From Actinomycetes bacterium (GTDB lineage: Bacteria; Actinomycetota; Actinomycetes; Propionibacteriales; Propionibacteriaceae), in assembly GCA_021794705.1 (NCBI GenBank), contig JAJYQH010000383.1:1-13198 (forward strand): a stretch of 13,198 nt of DNA, written 5' to 3'. Position 1 is the stretch's first letter, and every line of letters begins with the position of its first letter. The position numbers and the translations under genes are program-made. Below are positions 1 to 7,231 of the stretch, one piece after another. A model generated the notes under the pieces. That model made no database searches, had not been told where the DNA came from, and saw nothing but the letters and a program-made list of their open reading frames with translations.

Positions 1-957
1 CGGGAACAGCTGGAGCAGGAACGGCTGGAGCAGGAACGGCTGGAGCAGGAACGGCTGGAGCACGAGCGACTGGAGAAGGAGCGGATGATGGCCGAGGAAG
101 CGGAACGGCAGCGGCTGGAGGCGGAGCGGTTCGAGGCCGTCGAGCCCGAGCAGCCGCACGTCGACTACGAGCGGGCGGAGTCCGAGGCGCTGTGGGCCGC
201 GCAGGCCGAGCAGGAGCGCGAGCCGGGGGCTAAGTCGAGCGACGAGAAGCTGCTCGCCGCACCCGAGATCGAGCGGGACGCCGAGCAGCGCGAGCGGGAG
301 GCCGCCGAGGAGGCCGAGCGCGAGCGGATCGAGGCCGACCGCGTCCGGGCCGAGGAGGCGGCGCGCCAGCCCGCCGTCAGCGAGACCCTCGCGGAGGAGG
401 AACTGCAGCGCGAGCGGGCCTCGCAGGAGTACGCGGCCGAGCAGGAGCGGCTCCGTCTGGAGGCCGAAGGGGAGCCGACGCCCGACGCCCAGCCCGCGCC
501 GACGGGGTCGGAGCCCACCGAACCGGTGTTGGCCGTGCCCGGGCCCACGGAGGCGGCGTTCGCGGTGCCGGTGCCCACGGAACCGGTGCCCACCGAACCG
601 GTGCCGACCGGACCGGAGGCCGCCGAGTACGAGCGCGCGCAGTTCGAGGTGGCCGCGGCCGAGCAGCACGAGGCACACCCCGCCGACAAGCCCACCGACG
701 ACCCCGTCCTCGATCGCTACCGGGCGGCCCAGGCCGAGTACGCCCGCGTCCGCTCCCAGGGGGGACGCCGGGCCGCTCGCGACGCCGCGGGGGAGGTCGT
801 CGACGCGCTGCGTCCGCTGCTTGCCCGCGATCGCGACGCCTGGGTGCAGACGATGATCGCCTCGCTCAACGACCTGGCCATGTCGCGGCGCGCCATGGCC
901 GACCTGTGGGGCGCCCGGGCGGCGTCCAAGGAGGCGCGCGACCTCGAGGGCCGGTGA
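1..957 (+). CDS. Charged coiled-coil protein with TPR-like C-terminal end (5' truncated)
   Basis: The frame is open from the first base, so the true start lies upstream and at least 318 residues are visible before the TGA at 955-957. About the first 150 residues are almost only Glu, Arg, Gln, Ala and Leu, beginning with RLEQE pentapeptides, and should form a long charged helix or coiled coil. A Pro/Thr/Glu linker with PTEPV repeats follows (514-615). The last 80 or so residues are helical; a stretch around LARDRDAWVQTMIASLNDLA looks like the TPR-type helical pairs seen in actinobacterial regulatory proteins, but this is inference from residue pattern only. No catalytic motif, signal peptide or membrane segment is visible. 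It may be a scaffold or the tail of a larger TPR protein; the missing N-terminus prevents a firm call. The reading frame itself is secure from codon bias and from the repeat period. Confidence 0.75.
   Translation, partial: REQLEQERLEQERLEQERLEHERLEKERMMAEEAERQRLEAERFEAVEPEQPHVDYERAESEALWAAQAEQEREPGAKSSDEKLLAAPEIERDAEQREREAAEEAERERIEADRVRAEEAARQPAVSETLAEEELQRERASQEYAAEQERLRLEAEGEPTPDAQPAPTGSEPTEPVLAVPGPTEAAFAVPVPTEPVPTEPVPTGPEAAEYERAQFEVAAAEQHEAHPADKPTDDPVLDRYRAAQAEYARVRSQGGRRAARDAAGEVVDALRPLLARDRDAWVQTMIASLNDLAMSRRAMADLWGARAASKEARDLEGR
4..78 (+). repeat. 15-bp tandem repeat inside the coiled-coil gene
   Basis: Five units close to GAACGGCTGGAGCAG follow head to tail. The middle copies are identical or differ by one base and the last has several changes. 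Each unit encodes five residues (E-R-L-E-Q), so copy-number change would keep the frame. The array probably continues upstream of the window. Confidence 0.85.
514..615 (+). repeat. Degenerate PTEPV-coding repeat (linker)
   Basis: Three near copies of CCCACCGAACCGGTG (514-528, 574-588, 589-603), with weaker copies around 544 and 604, encode Pro-Thr-Glu-Pro-Val. This is a flexible, proline-rich linker between the charged helix and the helical C-terminal part. Confidence 0.6.
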
Positions 958-975
958 GCGGTGGGCGTCCGGCCC

Positions 976-988
976 TAGGGTGTGCGCT
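976..988 (+). promoter_or_regulatory. Leaderless-type promoter (-10 TAGGGT, 7 nt before ATG)
   Basis: TAGGGT (976-981) matches the TANNNT -10 box and ends 7 nt before the ATG at 989, so transcription would begin at or next to the start codon. No clear Shine-Dalgarno sequence or -35 box is seen. This spacing also decides the start in favour of ATG 989 over the in-frame GTG at 980. Confidence 0.5.
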
Positions 989-2158
989 ATGACCGTGGTG
1001 CAGGCCCTCATCGACAAGGGCGTCCGGATCGTCCACCCCGAATCGGTGGAGATCGCCGACGACGTCGACCCGGGGCGCATCAGCGGCGACGGCGTCGTGA
1101 TCCACGCCGGGTGCCGGGTCCGGGGGGCGTCCACGGTGCTGAGCGCGGGGGTCGAGCTCGGGTCCGAGGGCCCGGTGACGCTCGAGAACTGCCGGCTGGG
1201 GCCCGGGGTCGCCCTCAAGGGCGGCTACGCGGCCAAGGCGGTGTTCCTCGAGGGCGCGAACCTCGGTCTCGGGCACCACGTCCGCGAGGGCACGATCCTC
1301 GAGGAGGAGGCCAACGGGGCGCACACCGTCGGGCTCAAGCAGACGATCCTGTTCCCGTTCGTCACGCTCGGCAGCCTCATCAACTTCTGCGACCTGCTCA
1401 TGGCCGGTGGCACCAGCCGCAGCGACCACAGCGAGGTCGGCTCCTCCTACATCCACTTCAACTTCACCCCGTCGGGCGACAAGACCACCCCGTCGCTGTT
1501 CGGGGACGTGCCCCGCGGGGTCCTGCTCCGCGAGCGGCCGATCTTCCTCGGCGGCCAGGGCGGCGCGGTCGGGCCGGTGCGGGTGGCCTACGGGACGGTG
1601 GTCGGCGCGGGGTCGATCGTCCGCGACGACATCACCACCGAGAACGAGCTCCACCTCGTGGCACCACCGGCCACGATGTCGCGGCCGCTGGACGCCCGCG
1701 GCTACCCGAAGCTGCTGCCGATGCTCGCGAAGAACCTCGGCTACCTCGCCAACCTGGAGGCGCTCGAGGCCTGGTACCGGCAGGCACGCGCGCCGTTCTT
1801 CGCCGCGCAGCCCCTCGGCGACCTCATGCTCGAGGGCGCGCTGGCCGCGCTGGCCTCCGCCCGCGCCGAGCGTCTCGCCCGACTGGACAAGCTCCGGGGG
1901 AAGCTCGATCCCGCCGATCCGCGGCACGCACCGGTCATCGAGGCGCTGCCCGCGCTGCTCGGGTTGTTCGGGGCCGGGACGCCGGCGGCGTCCGCGGGGC
2001 CGCTCGAGCCCCTCGTGAGCCGTGCCGGGTCGGCGTCCTATGTCGCGGCCGTCAAGGGCCTCACCGGCGCCGAGGCCGCGCCCATCACCGGCTGGCTGCA
2101 GGGGCTGATCGACGAGCGGACCGCCGAGGCGGCCCGGGTCCTGCCCGCGCTCGGCTGA
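989..2158 (+). CDS. GlmU-like left-handed beta-helix protein
   Basis: This 389-residue protein has hexapeptide-type repeats over roughly residues 30-225 (for example the stretch GASTVLSAGVELGSEGPVTL and the later VRVAYGTVVGAGSIVRDD), the pattern of a left-handed parallel beta helix as in the acyltransferase half of GlmU and related sugar-nucleotide enzymes. The middle (about 140-190) resembles the GlmU insertion where the chain leaves the helix. Residues 250-389 are helical and of unknown role. The GlmU N-terminal pyrophosphorylase domain and its nucleotide-binding loop are absent, so an acyltransferase or a sugar-nucleotide-related role is possible but not shown. Proteins of this shape are often annotated loosely as UDP-N-acetylglucosamine pyrophosphorylase. 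The gene stands alone: 31 nt after the upstream gene, with its own promoter-like box, and followed by hairpins. The fold is fairly sure; the reaction is unknown. Confidence 0.8.
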   Translation: MTVVQALIDKGVRIVHPESVEIADDVDPGRISGDGVVIHAGCRVRGASTVLSAGVELGSEGPVTLENCRLGPGVALKGGYAAKAVFLEGANLGLGHHVREGTILEEEANGAHTVGLKQTILFPFVTLGSLINFCDLLMAGGTSRSDHSEVGSSYIHFNFTPSGDKTTPSLFGDVPRGVLLRERPIFLGGQGGAVGPVRVAYGTVVGAGSIVRDDITTENELHLVAPPATMSRPLDARGYPKLLPMLAKNLGYLANLEALEAWYRQARAPFFAAQPLGDLMLEGALAALASARAERLARLDKLRGKLDPADPRHAPVIEALPALLGLFGAGTPAASAGPLEPLVSRAGSASYVAAVKGLTGAEAAPITGWLQGLIDERTAEAARVLPALG

Positions 2159-2174
2159 GCTGGGACGTGATCCC

Positions 2175-2237
2175 TCCCGATCGCCGGTCGGGACGGGGTT
2201 TGAAAGCGGTGGCGACCTCCGCGGTCGCCCCGCCACC
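2175..2237 (+). terminator. Two hairpins after the beta-helix gene
   Basis: TCCCGA (2175-2180) pairs with TCGGGA (2188-2193) around a 7-nt loop, and GGCGACC (2211-2217) pairs with GGTCGCC (2223-2229) around TCCGC, with possible further outer pairing to 2237. They lie 17-80 nt after the stop. There is no long T run, only a short TTT at 2199-2201, so termination is plausible but not certain. Confidence 0.35.
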
Positions 2238-2276
2238 GGGGAACGGGAGGAGTCCGGCGTCCGGGGGTTGTGGCGG

Positions 2277-2309
2277 TAGCGTTGGCAGCCCCCGATCCGA
2301 GGAGCGCGC
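2277..2309 (+). promoter_or_regulatory. -10-like box and ribosome binding site of the SDR gene
   Basis: TAGCGT (2277-2282) fits a TANNNT -10 box and would give a leader of about 20 nt. GAGGAG (2299-2304) lies 5 nt before the GTG at 2310 and fixes that start. No convincing -35 box is seen. Confidence 0.4.
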
Positions 2310-3221
2310 GTGTCGATCACCCTGGCGAACCTGCCCAGGCTCGCGGACCTGCCCAAGCTGCCGAAGCTGCCGTTCGGGAGCGAGGAGCCGCTCGATCCCA
2401 CGGCCGGTCGCGGCAAGGTCGCGTTGGTCACCGGGGCGTCCTCGGGCATCGGCGGCGCCACGGCCCTCGAACTGGCCAAGCTGGGCTTCAAGGTCTACGC
2501 GGCGGCCCGGCGGGTGGAGCGGATGGAGACCCTCGCCAATCTCGGCGTCTCGGTGCTGCGGATGGACCTCACCGACGACCGGTCGATGGTCGTCGGCGTC
2601 CGGACGCTGCTCGACGAGGCGCAGCGCATCGACGTGCTGGTGAACAACGCGGGCTACGGGTCGTACGGCGCCGTTGAGACGGTGCCGATGGACGAGGCCC
2701 GGCGGCAGTTCGAGGTCAATGTCTTCGGCCTTGCCCGGCTGGTTCAGCTGGTGACGCCCACGATGCGCGAGCAGGGATCGGGCCGGATCATCAACGTGTC
2801 GAGCATCGGCGGCAAGATCTACGAGCCGCTCGCCGCCTGGTACCACGCGACGAAGTTCGCCGTGGAGGGCCTGTCGGACAGTCTGCGCCTCGAGCTCGCG
2901 CCGTTCGGCATCGACGTCGTCATCATCGAGCCCGGCCTCATCGACACCGAGTGGACGCCGATCGCCCGCAAGAGCCTCGTCGAGCGCAGCAAGGGCACCC
3001 CCTACGAGGGGCGCGCCCGCCGTCTGGCGGCCATGCTGCGCCGGGTCGAGGGCCCCAGGTTCTCGAGTTCCCCAGAGCTCGTGGGCCGCCGCATCGCCCT
3101 CGCCGCCACCACCGCCAACCCGCGCACCCGCTACCCCGTGGGGGCGGGGGCCGGGACGGTGACGCGCGCCCGGCGGATGCTTCCCGACCGGGCCCTCGAC
3201 GCCATCGTCAGCCAGCTGTGA
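2310..3221 (+). CDS. Short-chain dehydrogenase/reductase (classical SDR)
   Basis: This is a 303-residue NAD(P)-dependent oxidoreductase of the classical SDR family with a Rossmann fold. An N-terminal extension of about 35 residues precedes the core. The nucleotide-binding motif TGASSGIG is at 42-49, NNAG at 113-116, and the catalytic Ser (165 or 166), Tyr179 and Lys183 (YHATK) are all present, so it should be active. The C-terminal part, including an RYPVGAGA-type stretch, resembles SDRs of the 17-beta-hydroxysteroid dehydrogenase-like subgroup; substrates in that group vary widely and cannot be read here. The start is GTG with GAGGAG 5 nt upstream. The NUDIX gene follows after 10 nt, so the two are probably co-transcribed. 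Family call is firm; substrate unknown. Confidence 0.93.
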   Translation: MSITLANLPRLADLPKLPKLPFGSEEPLDPTAGRGKVALVTGASSGIGGATALELAKLGFKVYAAARRVERMETLANLGVSVLRMDLTDDRSMVVGVRTLLDEAQRIDVLVNNAGYGSYGAVETVPMDEARRQFEVNVFGLARLVQLVTPTMREQGSGRIINVSSIGGKIYEPLAAWYHATKFAVEGLSDSLRLELAPFGIDVVIIEPGLIDTEWTPIARKSLVERSKGTPYEGRARRLAAMLRRVEGPRFSSSPELVGRRIALAATTANPRTRYPVGAGAGTVTRARRMLPDRALDAIVSQL

Positions 3222-3231
3222 GGCGGACGCC

Positions 3232-3765
3232 GTGAGCGAGGAACTGGTCGCGCTCTACGACGAGTCCGGTGAGGTCGTCGGCAGCGTGCCACGCTCCCGG
3301 ATGCGCGCTGAGAACCTCCGCCACGCCGCCACTGGCGTCCTCGTCCGCACCAGTGCCGGCCTGATCTACGTGCACCGGCGCACCGAGACCAAGGACGTCT
3401 ACCCGGGCCGCTACGACTTCACCGCCGGCGGCGTCCTCGTCGCGGGGGAGACGCCGGACGAGGCCGCGGTGCGGGAGCTCGACGAGGAACTGGGGGTGTC
3501 CGGCGTCCCGGTGGTCCGGGTGGGACGGGGCGAGTACGCCGACGAGCACACCCGGTTCTGGGCCTACCTCTACGAGGCGACGTGGGACGGGGAGGTGCGC
3601 CACCAACCCGAGGAGGTCGCCTGGGGAGCCTGGTGGACGCCGCACGAGCTCGCCGAGCGGGTGGCGGCCGACCCCGGGGCCTTCATGCCCGACAGCGTCG
3701 CTCTGTGGGCCGATCGCCTGTCCCGCTGGAGGGAGGCTTCCGCCCCTCAGCCCCCGGAATCCTGA
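3232..3765 (+). CDS. NUDIX hydrolase
   Basis: This 177-residue protein has a complete NUDIX box (G-X5-E-X7-REL-X-EE-X-G-V) at residues 67-89, with the metal-binding glutamates of RELDEEL in place. NUDIX enzymes cleave nucleoside-diphosphate-linked compounds using Mg2+ or Mn2+. The N-terminal stretch with a DESGEV turn and PRSRMRAENLRH, plus the length, resembles the YfcD/isopentenyl-diphosphate-isomerase-like subgroup, but that is a similarity from memory and the substrate cannot be told. The GTG start sits 10 nt after the SDR stop, and GAGG at 3220-3223 can act as its ribosome binding site, so translation is probably coupled. Its last 19 bp overlap the end of the convergent CcdA-like gene. 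Confidence 0.93.
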   Translation: MSEELVALYDESGEVVGSVPRSRMRAENLRHAATGVLVRTSAGLIYVHRRTETKDVYPGRYDFTAGGVLVAGETPDEAAVRELDEELGVSGVPVVRVGRGEYADEHTRFWAYLYEATWDGEVRHQPEEVAWGAWWTPHELAERVAADPGAFMPDSVALWADRLSRWREASAPQPPES

Positions 3766-4577
3766 TCGCCGCCCGGTCGCACGAACTGTCGTACGAGGAC
3801 GACACCGGCCGCCAGCCCCACGATCCCGAGGGCGACGAGGTCGGCGTGGGCCCCGACGCGGGCGACCGCGTCCTGGAGGCCGGCCTCGGCATCCACGCTG
3901 AGGAAGCCGCCTCCCACCAGGATGCCGCCCCGGTCGGCGAGGAAGAGCACGCCCACCAGGACTACCAACCCACCGCCGATGAGCGAGGTCGAATTCAGCG
4001 TCCTGCCCCCGACCGTCACCGGACGCCCGCGCAACAGGCGCCGATCGCCGAGGCGCAGCCGCTGCCAGAGCAGGGCCAGGACGACCAGCGGTGCAGCCAT
4101 CCCGAGGGCGTAGACGGCCAGCAACGACCCACCGCGGAGCGGGCTGCCCGTGGTGGCCGCGACGGTGAGGACGGCGCCGAGGATGGGGCCCGTGCAGAAG
4201 CCGGTGAGACCGGACGCCGCGCCCAGGGCTACCACCGCGAGGGTCGACGTGCCGGCGTCCCGGCGGAGTCGATCGGTTCCGGGGAGACCGAAGCCGACCC
4301 CGAGTGCCTGCAGGATGCCCAGCACCACGAGCAGCGCACCGGCGGCGACGAACAGGGCCTCCCGGTGCATGTACACGAGCATGCTGAAGGCGCCGCTCCC
4401 GAGGCCCAGCGGCACCAGTGTCGCCGCGAGTCCCAGGTAGAACGCGCCCGTGCGTCGGAGGAGGCGTCCCGGGGAGGGGAAGGCGTACGCGAAGAACGAC
4501 GGCAGCAGGAACGCGCTGCAGGGACTGGCCAGGGCGAGCACGCCGCCGAGGAAGGCGACGACGTAGCCGACGCTCAC
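3747..4577 (-). CDS. ccdA: CcdA/DsbD-type transmembrane thiol-electron transporter
   Basis: This 276-residue protein is mostly hydrophobic, with about seven or eight membrane segments. It has the two hallmark cysteine motifs of the CcdA family: an SPC-x4-LLP motif (Cys20) near the N-terminus and GFCTGP (Cys128) in the middle. CcdA proteins carry reducing electrons from cytoplasmic thioredoxin across the membrane to extracytoplasmic thiol proteins, as in cytochrome c maturation or repair of oxidised disulfides. It starts with GTG overlapping the TGA of the DsbA-like gene by 4 bp, so the two are translationally coupled and very likely work together. It is longer than the shortest CcdA proteins because of a loop near 170-195 and a C-terminal extension of about 60 residues. 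Its 3' end overlaps the NUDIX gene tail to tail. Confidence 0.88.
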   Translation of the reverse strand: MSVGYVVAFLGGVLALASPCSAFLLPSFFAYAFPSPGRLLRRTGAFYLGLAATLVPLGLGSGAFSMLVYMHREALFVAAGALLVVLGILQALGVGFGLPGTDRLRRDAGTSTLAVVALGAASGLTGFCTGPILGAVLTVAATTGSPLRGGSLLAVYALGMAAPLVVLALLWQRLRLGDRRLLRGRPVTVGGRTLNSTSLIGGGLVVLVGVLFLADRGGILVGGGFLSVDAEAGLQDAVARVGAHADLVALGIVGLAAGVVLVRQFVRPGGDQDSGG

Positions 4578-5323
4578 TTCGCCGCCGCGGCCGCTTGCTG
4601 GATCATGGCGACGAACGTCGCCGTCGGTTGCGCGCCCAGCACGGGCTGGCCGTTGATGAGGAAGGCGGGCGTGCCCGTGATCCCGAGCGCGACGCCTTCA
4701 CTGAGGTCCGCCTGCACCTTGTCGGCGCCCCGGTTCGCCTTCACGTCCGCGTCGTAGCGGGCCAGGTCGAGTCCCGCGGCGGCCGCGTACTCGCGCAGAT
4801 GAGCCGCGGAGAGGTCGCCGTGGTTGACCCGGTGCTCGTGCGCGTAGACGAGGTCGTGGAACTGCCAGAACCTCCCCTGGGCGGCGGCGGCGCGCCCCGC
4901 GACGGCCGCGAGCTCGGACTCCTTGCCGAGGTAGGGGAAGTCGCGCCACTCGATTCGCAGCACCCCGGCGTCCACGAACTGCTTGACCAGCGTCGGCTCG
5001 GTCTCTCGGGCGAAGTGGCCGCAGAACGGGCACTGGAAGTCGGACCAGACGACCATGACGACGGGGGCCTTGACGTTGCCCAGCGCGTACGGGTCGCCGG
5101 GAATCCGACGCGCCTCGTCGGGGAACGGCGCGGAGGAGGGCGCGGAGGGGTCGGCAGGCGTCGCCGGCGCGCCGGAGTTCGAGGAGGCTGCGGCGTTGAC
5201 GGCGGTGCCCGAGGAGGTCGAACCGCGGCCGGCGGACAGGTATCCGAGGACGATGACAAGGACGAGAACGGCCGCCGAGGCGATGATCTTCACCTGGCGG
5301 GCCTTGTCGCGTTGTGGGGCCAT
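4574..5323 (-). CDS. Membrane-anchored DsbA-like thiol-disulfide oxidoreductase
   Basis: This 249-residue protein starts with a short basic segment (MAPQRDKARQVK), then one hydrophobic segment at about 12-30, then a Ser/Ala/Pro-rich linker to about 68. The DsbA-type thioredoxin fold follows: the CPFC active site is at Cys98-Cys101 in SDFQCPFCGHF and the cis-proline is in GTPAFLI (Pro219). It should sit outside the membrane and exchange disulfides with exported proteins. The upstream frame stays open to 5617, but that extension has a composition unlike the rest of the protein, and ATG 5323 has a TACCCT -10 box 7 nt upstream, so I chose it. It overlaps the CcdA-like gene by 4 bp, suggesting CcdA recharges it, which would make it a reductase or isomerase rather than a pure oxidase; that direction is inference. 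Confidence 0.9.
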   Translation of the reverse strand: MAPQRDKARQVKIIASAAVLVLVIVLGYLSAGRGSTSSGTAVNAAASSNSGAPATPADPSAPSSAPFPDEARRIPGDPYALGNVKAPVVMVVWSDFQCPFCGHFARETEPTLVKQFVDAGVLRIEWRDFPYLGKESELAAVAGRAAAAQGRFWQFHDLVYAHEHRVNHGDLSAAHLREYAAAAGLDLARYDADVKANRGADKVQADLSEGVALGITGTPAFLINGQPVLGAQPTATFVAMIQQAAAAAK

Positions 5324-5336
5324 GCCCCCGAGGGTA
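5324..5336 (-). promoter_or_regulatory. Leaderless-type promoter of the DsbA-CcdA pair
   Basis: Read on the minus strand, TACCCT (5336-5331) is followed by exactly 7 nt and then the ATG at 5323, the same spacing as at 976 and 5603. No -35 box or strong Shine-Dalgarno sequence is evident. Confidence 0.5.
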
Positions 5337-5602
5337 TCGGTTCCACCCAAGTTCGGGTCGCGGGATCCGGACGGTTCCACCCTCCGCCGTGAATTCCGGA
5401 GGCGGGCGCGGGAAGGTCGCGACCTGACGCCGCTGGAAGTGCCGCCCGCTTCGTCCGGCCCGGCTCTGCGAAACGTGCATCCCCTGCCACACGAGCCTCT
5501 CCCGGGCCGAGGCGTGGCGGCGGGGGTGAATTTCGCAGTGGGGCCGGGAGTCGCGCCCGCCAAGGGCCCCTCGTCGAGGAGCGCGCCGGGTCCGCCGGGC
5601 TT

Positions 5603-5615
5603 TAGGGTGGAGGTC
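5603..5615 (+). promoter_or_regulatory. Leaderless-type promoter (TAGGGT, 7 nt before ATG)
   Basis: TAGGGT (5603-5608) lies exactly 7 nt before the ATG at 5616. GGAGG at 5609-5613 could be read instead as a ribosome binding site, but it ends only 2 nt from the ATG, which is very close; the leaderless reading fits better. Confidence 0.45.
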
Positions 5616-6401
5616 ATGGATCACATCGAGGTCATCCGCGCGGAGTCGCAGCGCTTCGCCCAGGTGCTCGCGGACGCCGCCCCCGACGCCCCGTCGCCCA
5701 CCTGTCCCGACTGGACGGTGTCCGACCTGCTGTGGCACCTCGTCGAGGTCCACGACTTCTGGGCCGGCATTCTCGAGACCGGCGCCCTCACCGACGAGCA
5801 GATGCAGGCGGTCGAGGAGGCCAAGCCCCAGCGCCCGGAGACGGTCGAGGAGACCCTCGCGCTGCGCGAGCGGGCCACCGCGCGGCTGTGCCACCAGCTC
5901 GCCGTGCACGGGGACGCCGAGCCCCGCTGGACCTGGTGGCCGCCCGACCAGACCGTCGGCTTCACCCGGCGGATGCAGGTGTGCGAGGCGACGATGCACC
6001 GCGTCGACGCGGAACTGGCCGCGGGCGTGCGTCGCACGGCGATCGGCCGCGAGGCGGCGGTCGCCCTCGTCGACCAGTGCGTCGACGTCATGTGGGGCTG
6101 GGTCCCGGAGTGGGCCCGCCAGGACATCCACGGGGTCGTCGAGCTCCGCGCCGCCGACACGGGCCAGCGCTGGCTGATGGAGATCGGACGCTGGAGCGGC
6201 GTCGGCCCCGAGTCGGGCCGGGAGTTCGACCTGCCGTTCGGTCGCCGTGCACAGCCGGACGCCGCGGCGTCCGCCATGGCGGTGGCCCCGGTCGTCGACC
6301 TCGCCCTGTGGGCGTGGAAACGCGGCGGGGTCGTGCAGCGCGCCGGTGGCAAGGACCTCGTCGCCTCCCTCGACGCGCTGGTCGCCACCGGCATCCAGTA
6401 G
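5616..6401 (+). CDS. Maleylpyruvate isomerase-family mycothiol-dependent protein
   Basis: This 261-residue protein has a DinB-like four-helix N-terminal domain of the mycothiol-dependent maleylpyruvate isomerase type. Visible marks are CPDWTVSDLLWHL near 30-42, the WTWWPPDQTVGF stretch near 105-116, and E-x3-H in CEATMHRVDAEL (Glu124, His128). His41, Glu124 and His128 are likely metal ligands, as in the known family. The C-terminal domain (about 160-261) is the alpha/beta part typical of this family. Members use mycothiol, the low-molecular-weight thiol of actinomycetes, but most have no known substrate; a role in aromatic breakdown is not supported by these neighbours. It is divergent from the DsbA-like gene and followed by a separate gene 80 nt on. 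Confidence 0.88.
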   Translation: MDHIEVIRAESQRFAQVLADAAPDAPSPTCPDWTVSDLLWHLVEVHDFWAGILETGALTDEQMQAVEEAKPQRPETVEETLALRERATARLCHQLAVHGDAEPRWTWWPPDQTVGFTRRMQVCEATMHRVDAELAAGVRRTAIGREAAVALVDQCVDVMWGWVPEWARQDIHGVVELRAADTGQRWLMEIGRWSGVGPESGREFDLPFGRRAQPDAAASAMAVAPVVDLALWAWKRGGVVQRAGGKDLVASLDALVATGIQ

Positions 6402-6444
6402 CCACCCAGCGGGCGTCCGGGCGGCCGCCGAGCGGTGAGAGGAT

Positions 6445-6476
6445 GGACGGCGTTGCCCGTCCGCCGTCGTGAGGAG
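6445..6476 (+). promoter_or_regulatory. Hairpin and ribosome binding site ahead of the amidotransferase gene
   Basis: GGACGG (6445-6450) pairs with CCGTCC (6457-6462) around CGTTGC, just upstream of a strong GAGGAGA (6470-6476) that lies 5 nt before the GTG at 6482. The hairpin could end transcription of the upstream gene or shape this leader; the sequence does not decide. Confidence 0.35.
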
Positions 6477-6481
6477 AATCC

Positions 6482-7231
6482 GTGTCCCGCCGCCCGCTCA
6501 TCGCCATCAGCACGAGCCGCACCCGCGTCGACAACGCCCACATCGCCCAGTACCCCCTCAACTACGTGGGTGACGACTATCCCCAGGCCGTGCTCAAGGC
6601 CGGCGGGACGCCGATGCTGCTGGCGCTGCACGACCCCGACGTCTACCCGGGCGTGCTGGCCGAGCAGCTGGAGCACGTCGACGGCGTCGTGCTGTCGGGT
6701 GGCATGGACGTGAGCCCCCTGCTGTACGGGGAACAGCCGCACCCCCGTCTGGAGGCCACCCTCCCCGAGCGGGACCGGTATGAGCTCGCTCTCATCGCCG
6801 AGGCGCGCCGCCGGGAGCTCCCGGTGCTCGCGATCTGCCGGGGCGTCCAGATCCTCAACGTCGCCTACGGCGGCACCCTCTACCAGGACCTGCCGAGCCA
6901 GCGCCCCGACGCCATTCAGCATGTCCAGTGGTCGCTCCGCGACCAGGTGAGCCACGACGTCACGGTGGTCGAGGGCTCCCGGTTGGCCGGCCTGGTGGGG
7001 GACGCCGACCCCCTGCGGGTCACGTCGTTCCACCACCAGGGGATCAAGGACGTCGGCGATGGGCTGCGGGTGGTGGCGGTCTCCCCCGACGGGCTGGCCG
7101 AGGGCCTGGAGGCCGAGGACCATCCGTGGATCGTGGGCATCCAGTGGCACCCCGAGATGAGCCACACCGCCGATGCCGCCTCGATGGACGTCTTCCGCGG
7201 GTTCGTCGCCCGCTGTCAGCCGGCGGCCTGA
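6482..7231 (+). CDS. Gamma-glutamyl-gamma-aminobutyrate hydrolase-family protein (class I glutamine amidotransferase-like)
   Basis: This 249-residue protein belongs to the peptidase C26/PuuD group. The catalytic cysteine is Cys119 in the nucleophile elbow LAICRGVQ, and His223 and Glu225 in QWHPE complete the triad. LSGGMDVSP at 71-79 is the oxyanion-strand motif of the family, and the length is that of a single-domain PuuD. Known members hydrolyse gamma-glutamyl amides such as gamma-glutamyl-GABA in polyamine breakdown, but many actinomycete members are uncharacterised, and no other polyamine gene is in view. The start is GTG with GAGGAGA 5 nt upstream. Its last 16 bp overlap the 3' end of the convergent regulator gene. 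Confidence 0.92.
   Translation: MSRRPLIAISTSRTRVDNAHIAQYPLNYVGDDYPQAVLKAGGTPMLLALHDPDVYPGVLAEQLEHVDGVVLSGGMDVSPLLYGEQPHPRLEATLPERDRYELALIAEARRRELPVLAICRGVQILNVAYGGTLYQDLPSQRPDAIQHVQWSLRDQVSHDVTVVEGSRLAGLVGDADPLRVTSFHHQGIKDVGDGLRVVAVSPDGLAEGLEAEDHPWIVGIQWHPEMSHTADAASMDVFRGFVARCQPAA

Noticed and set aside
866..2491. Open 541-codon frame on the minus strand across the beta-helix gene
   Set aside because: It is the antisense shadow of a gene with clear family features; the translated product is Arg/Gly/Pro/Asp-rich with no recognisable domain, as expected in DNA this rich in G and C.
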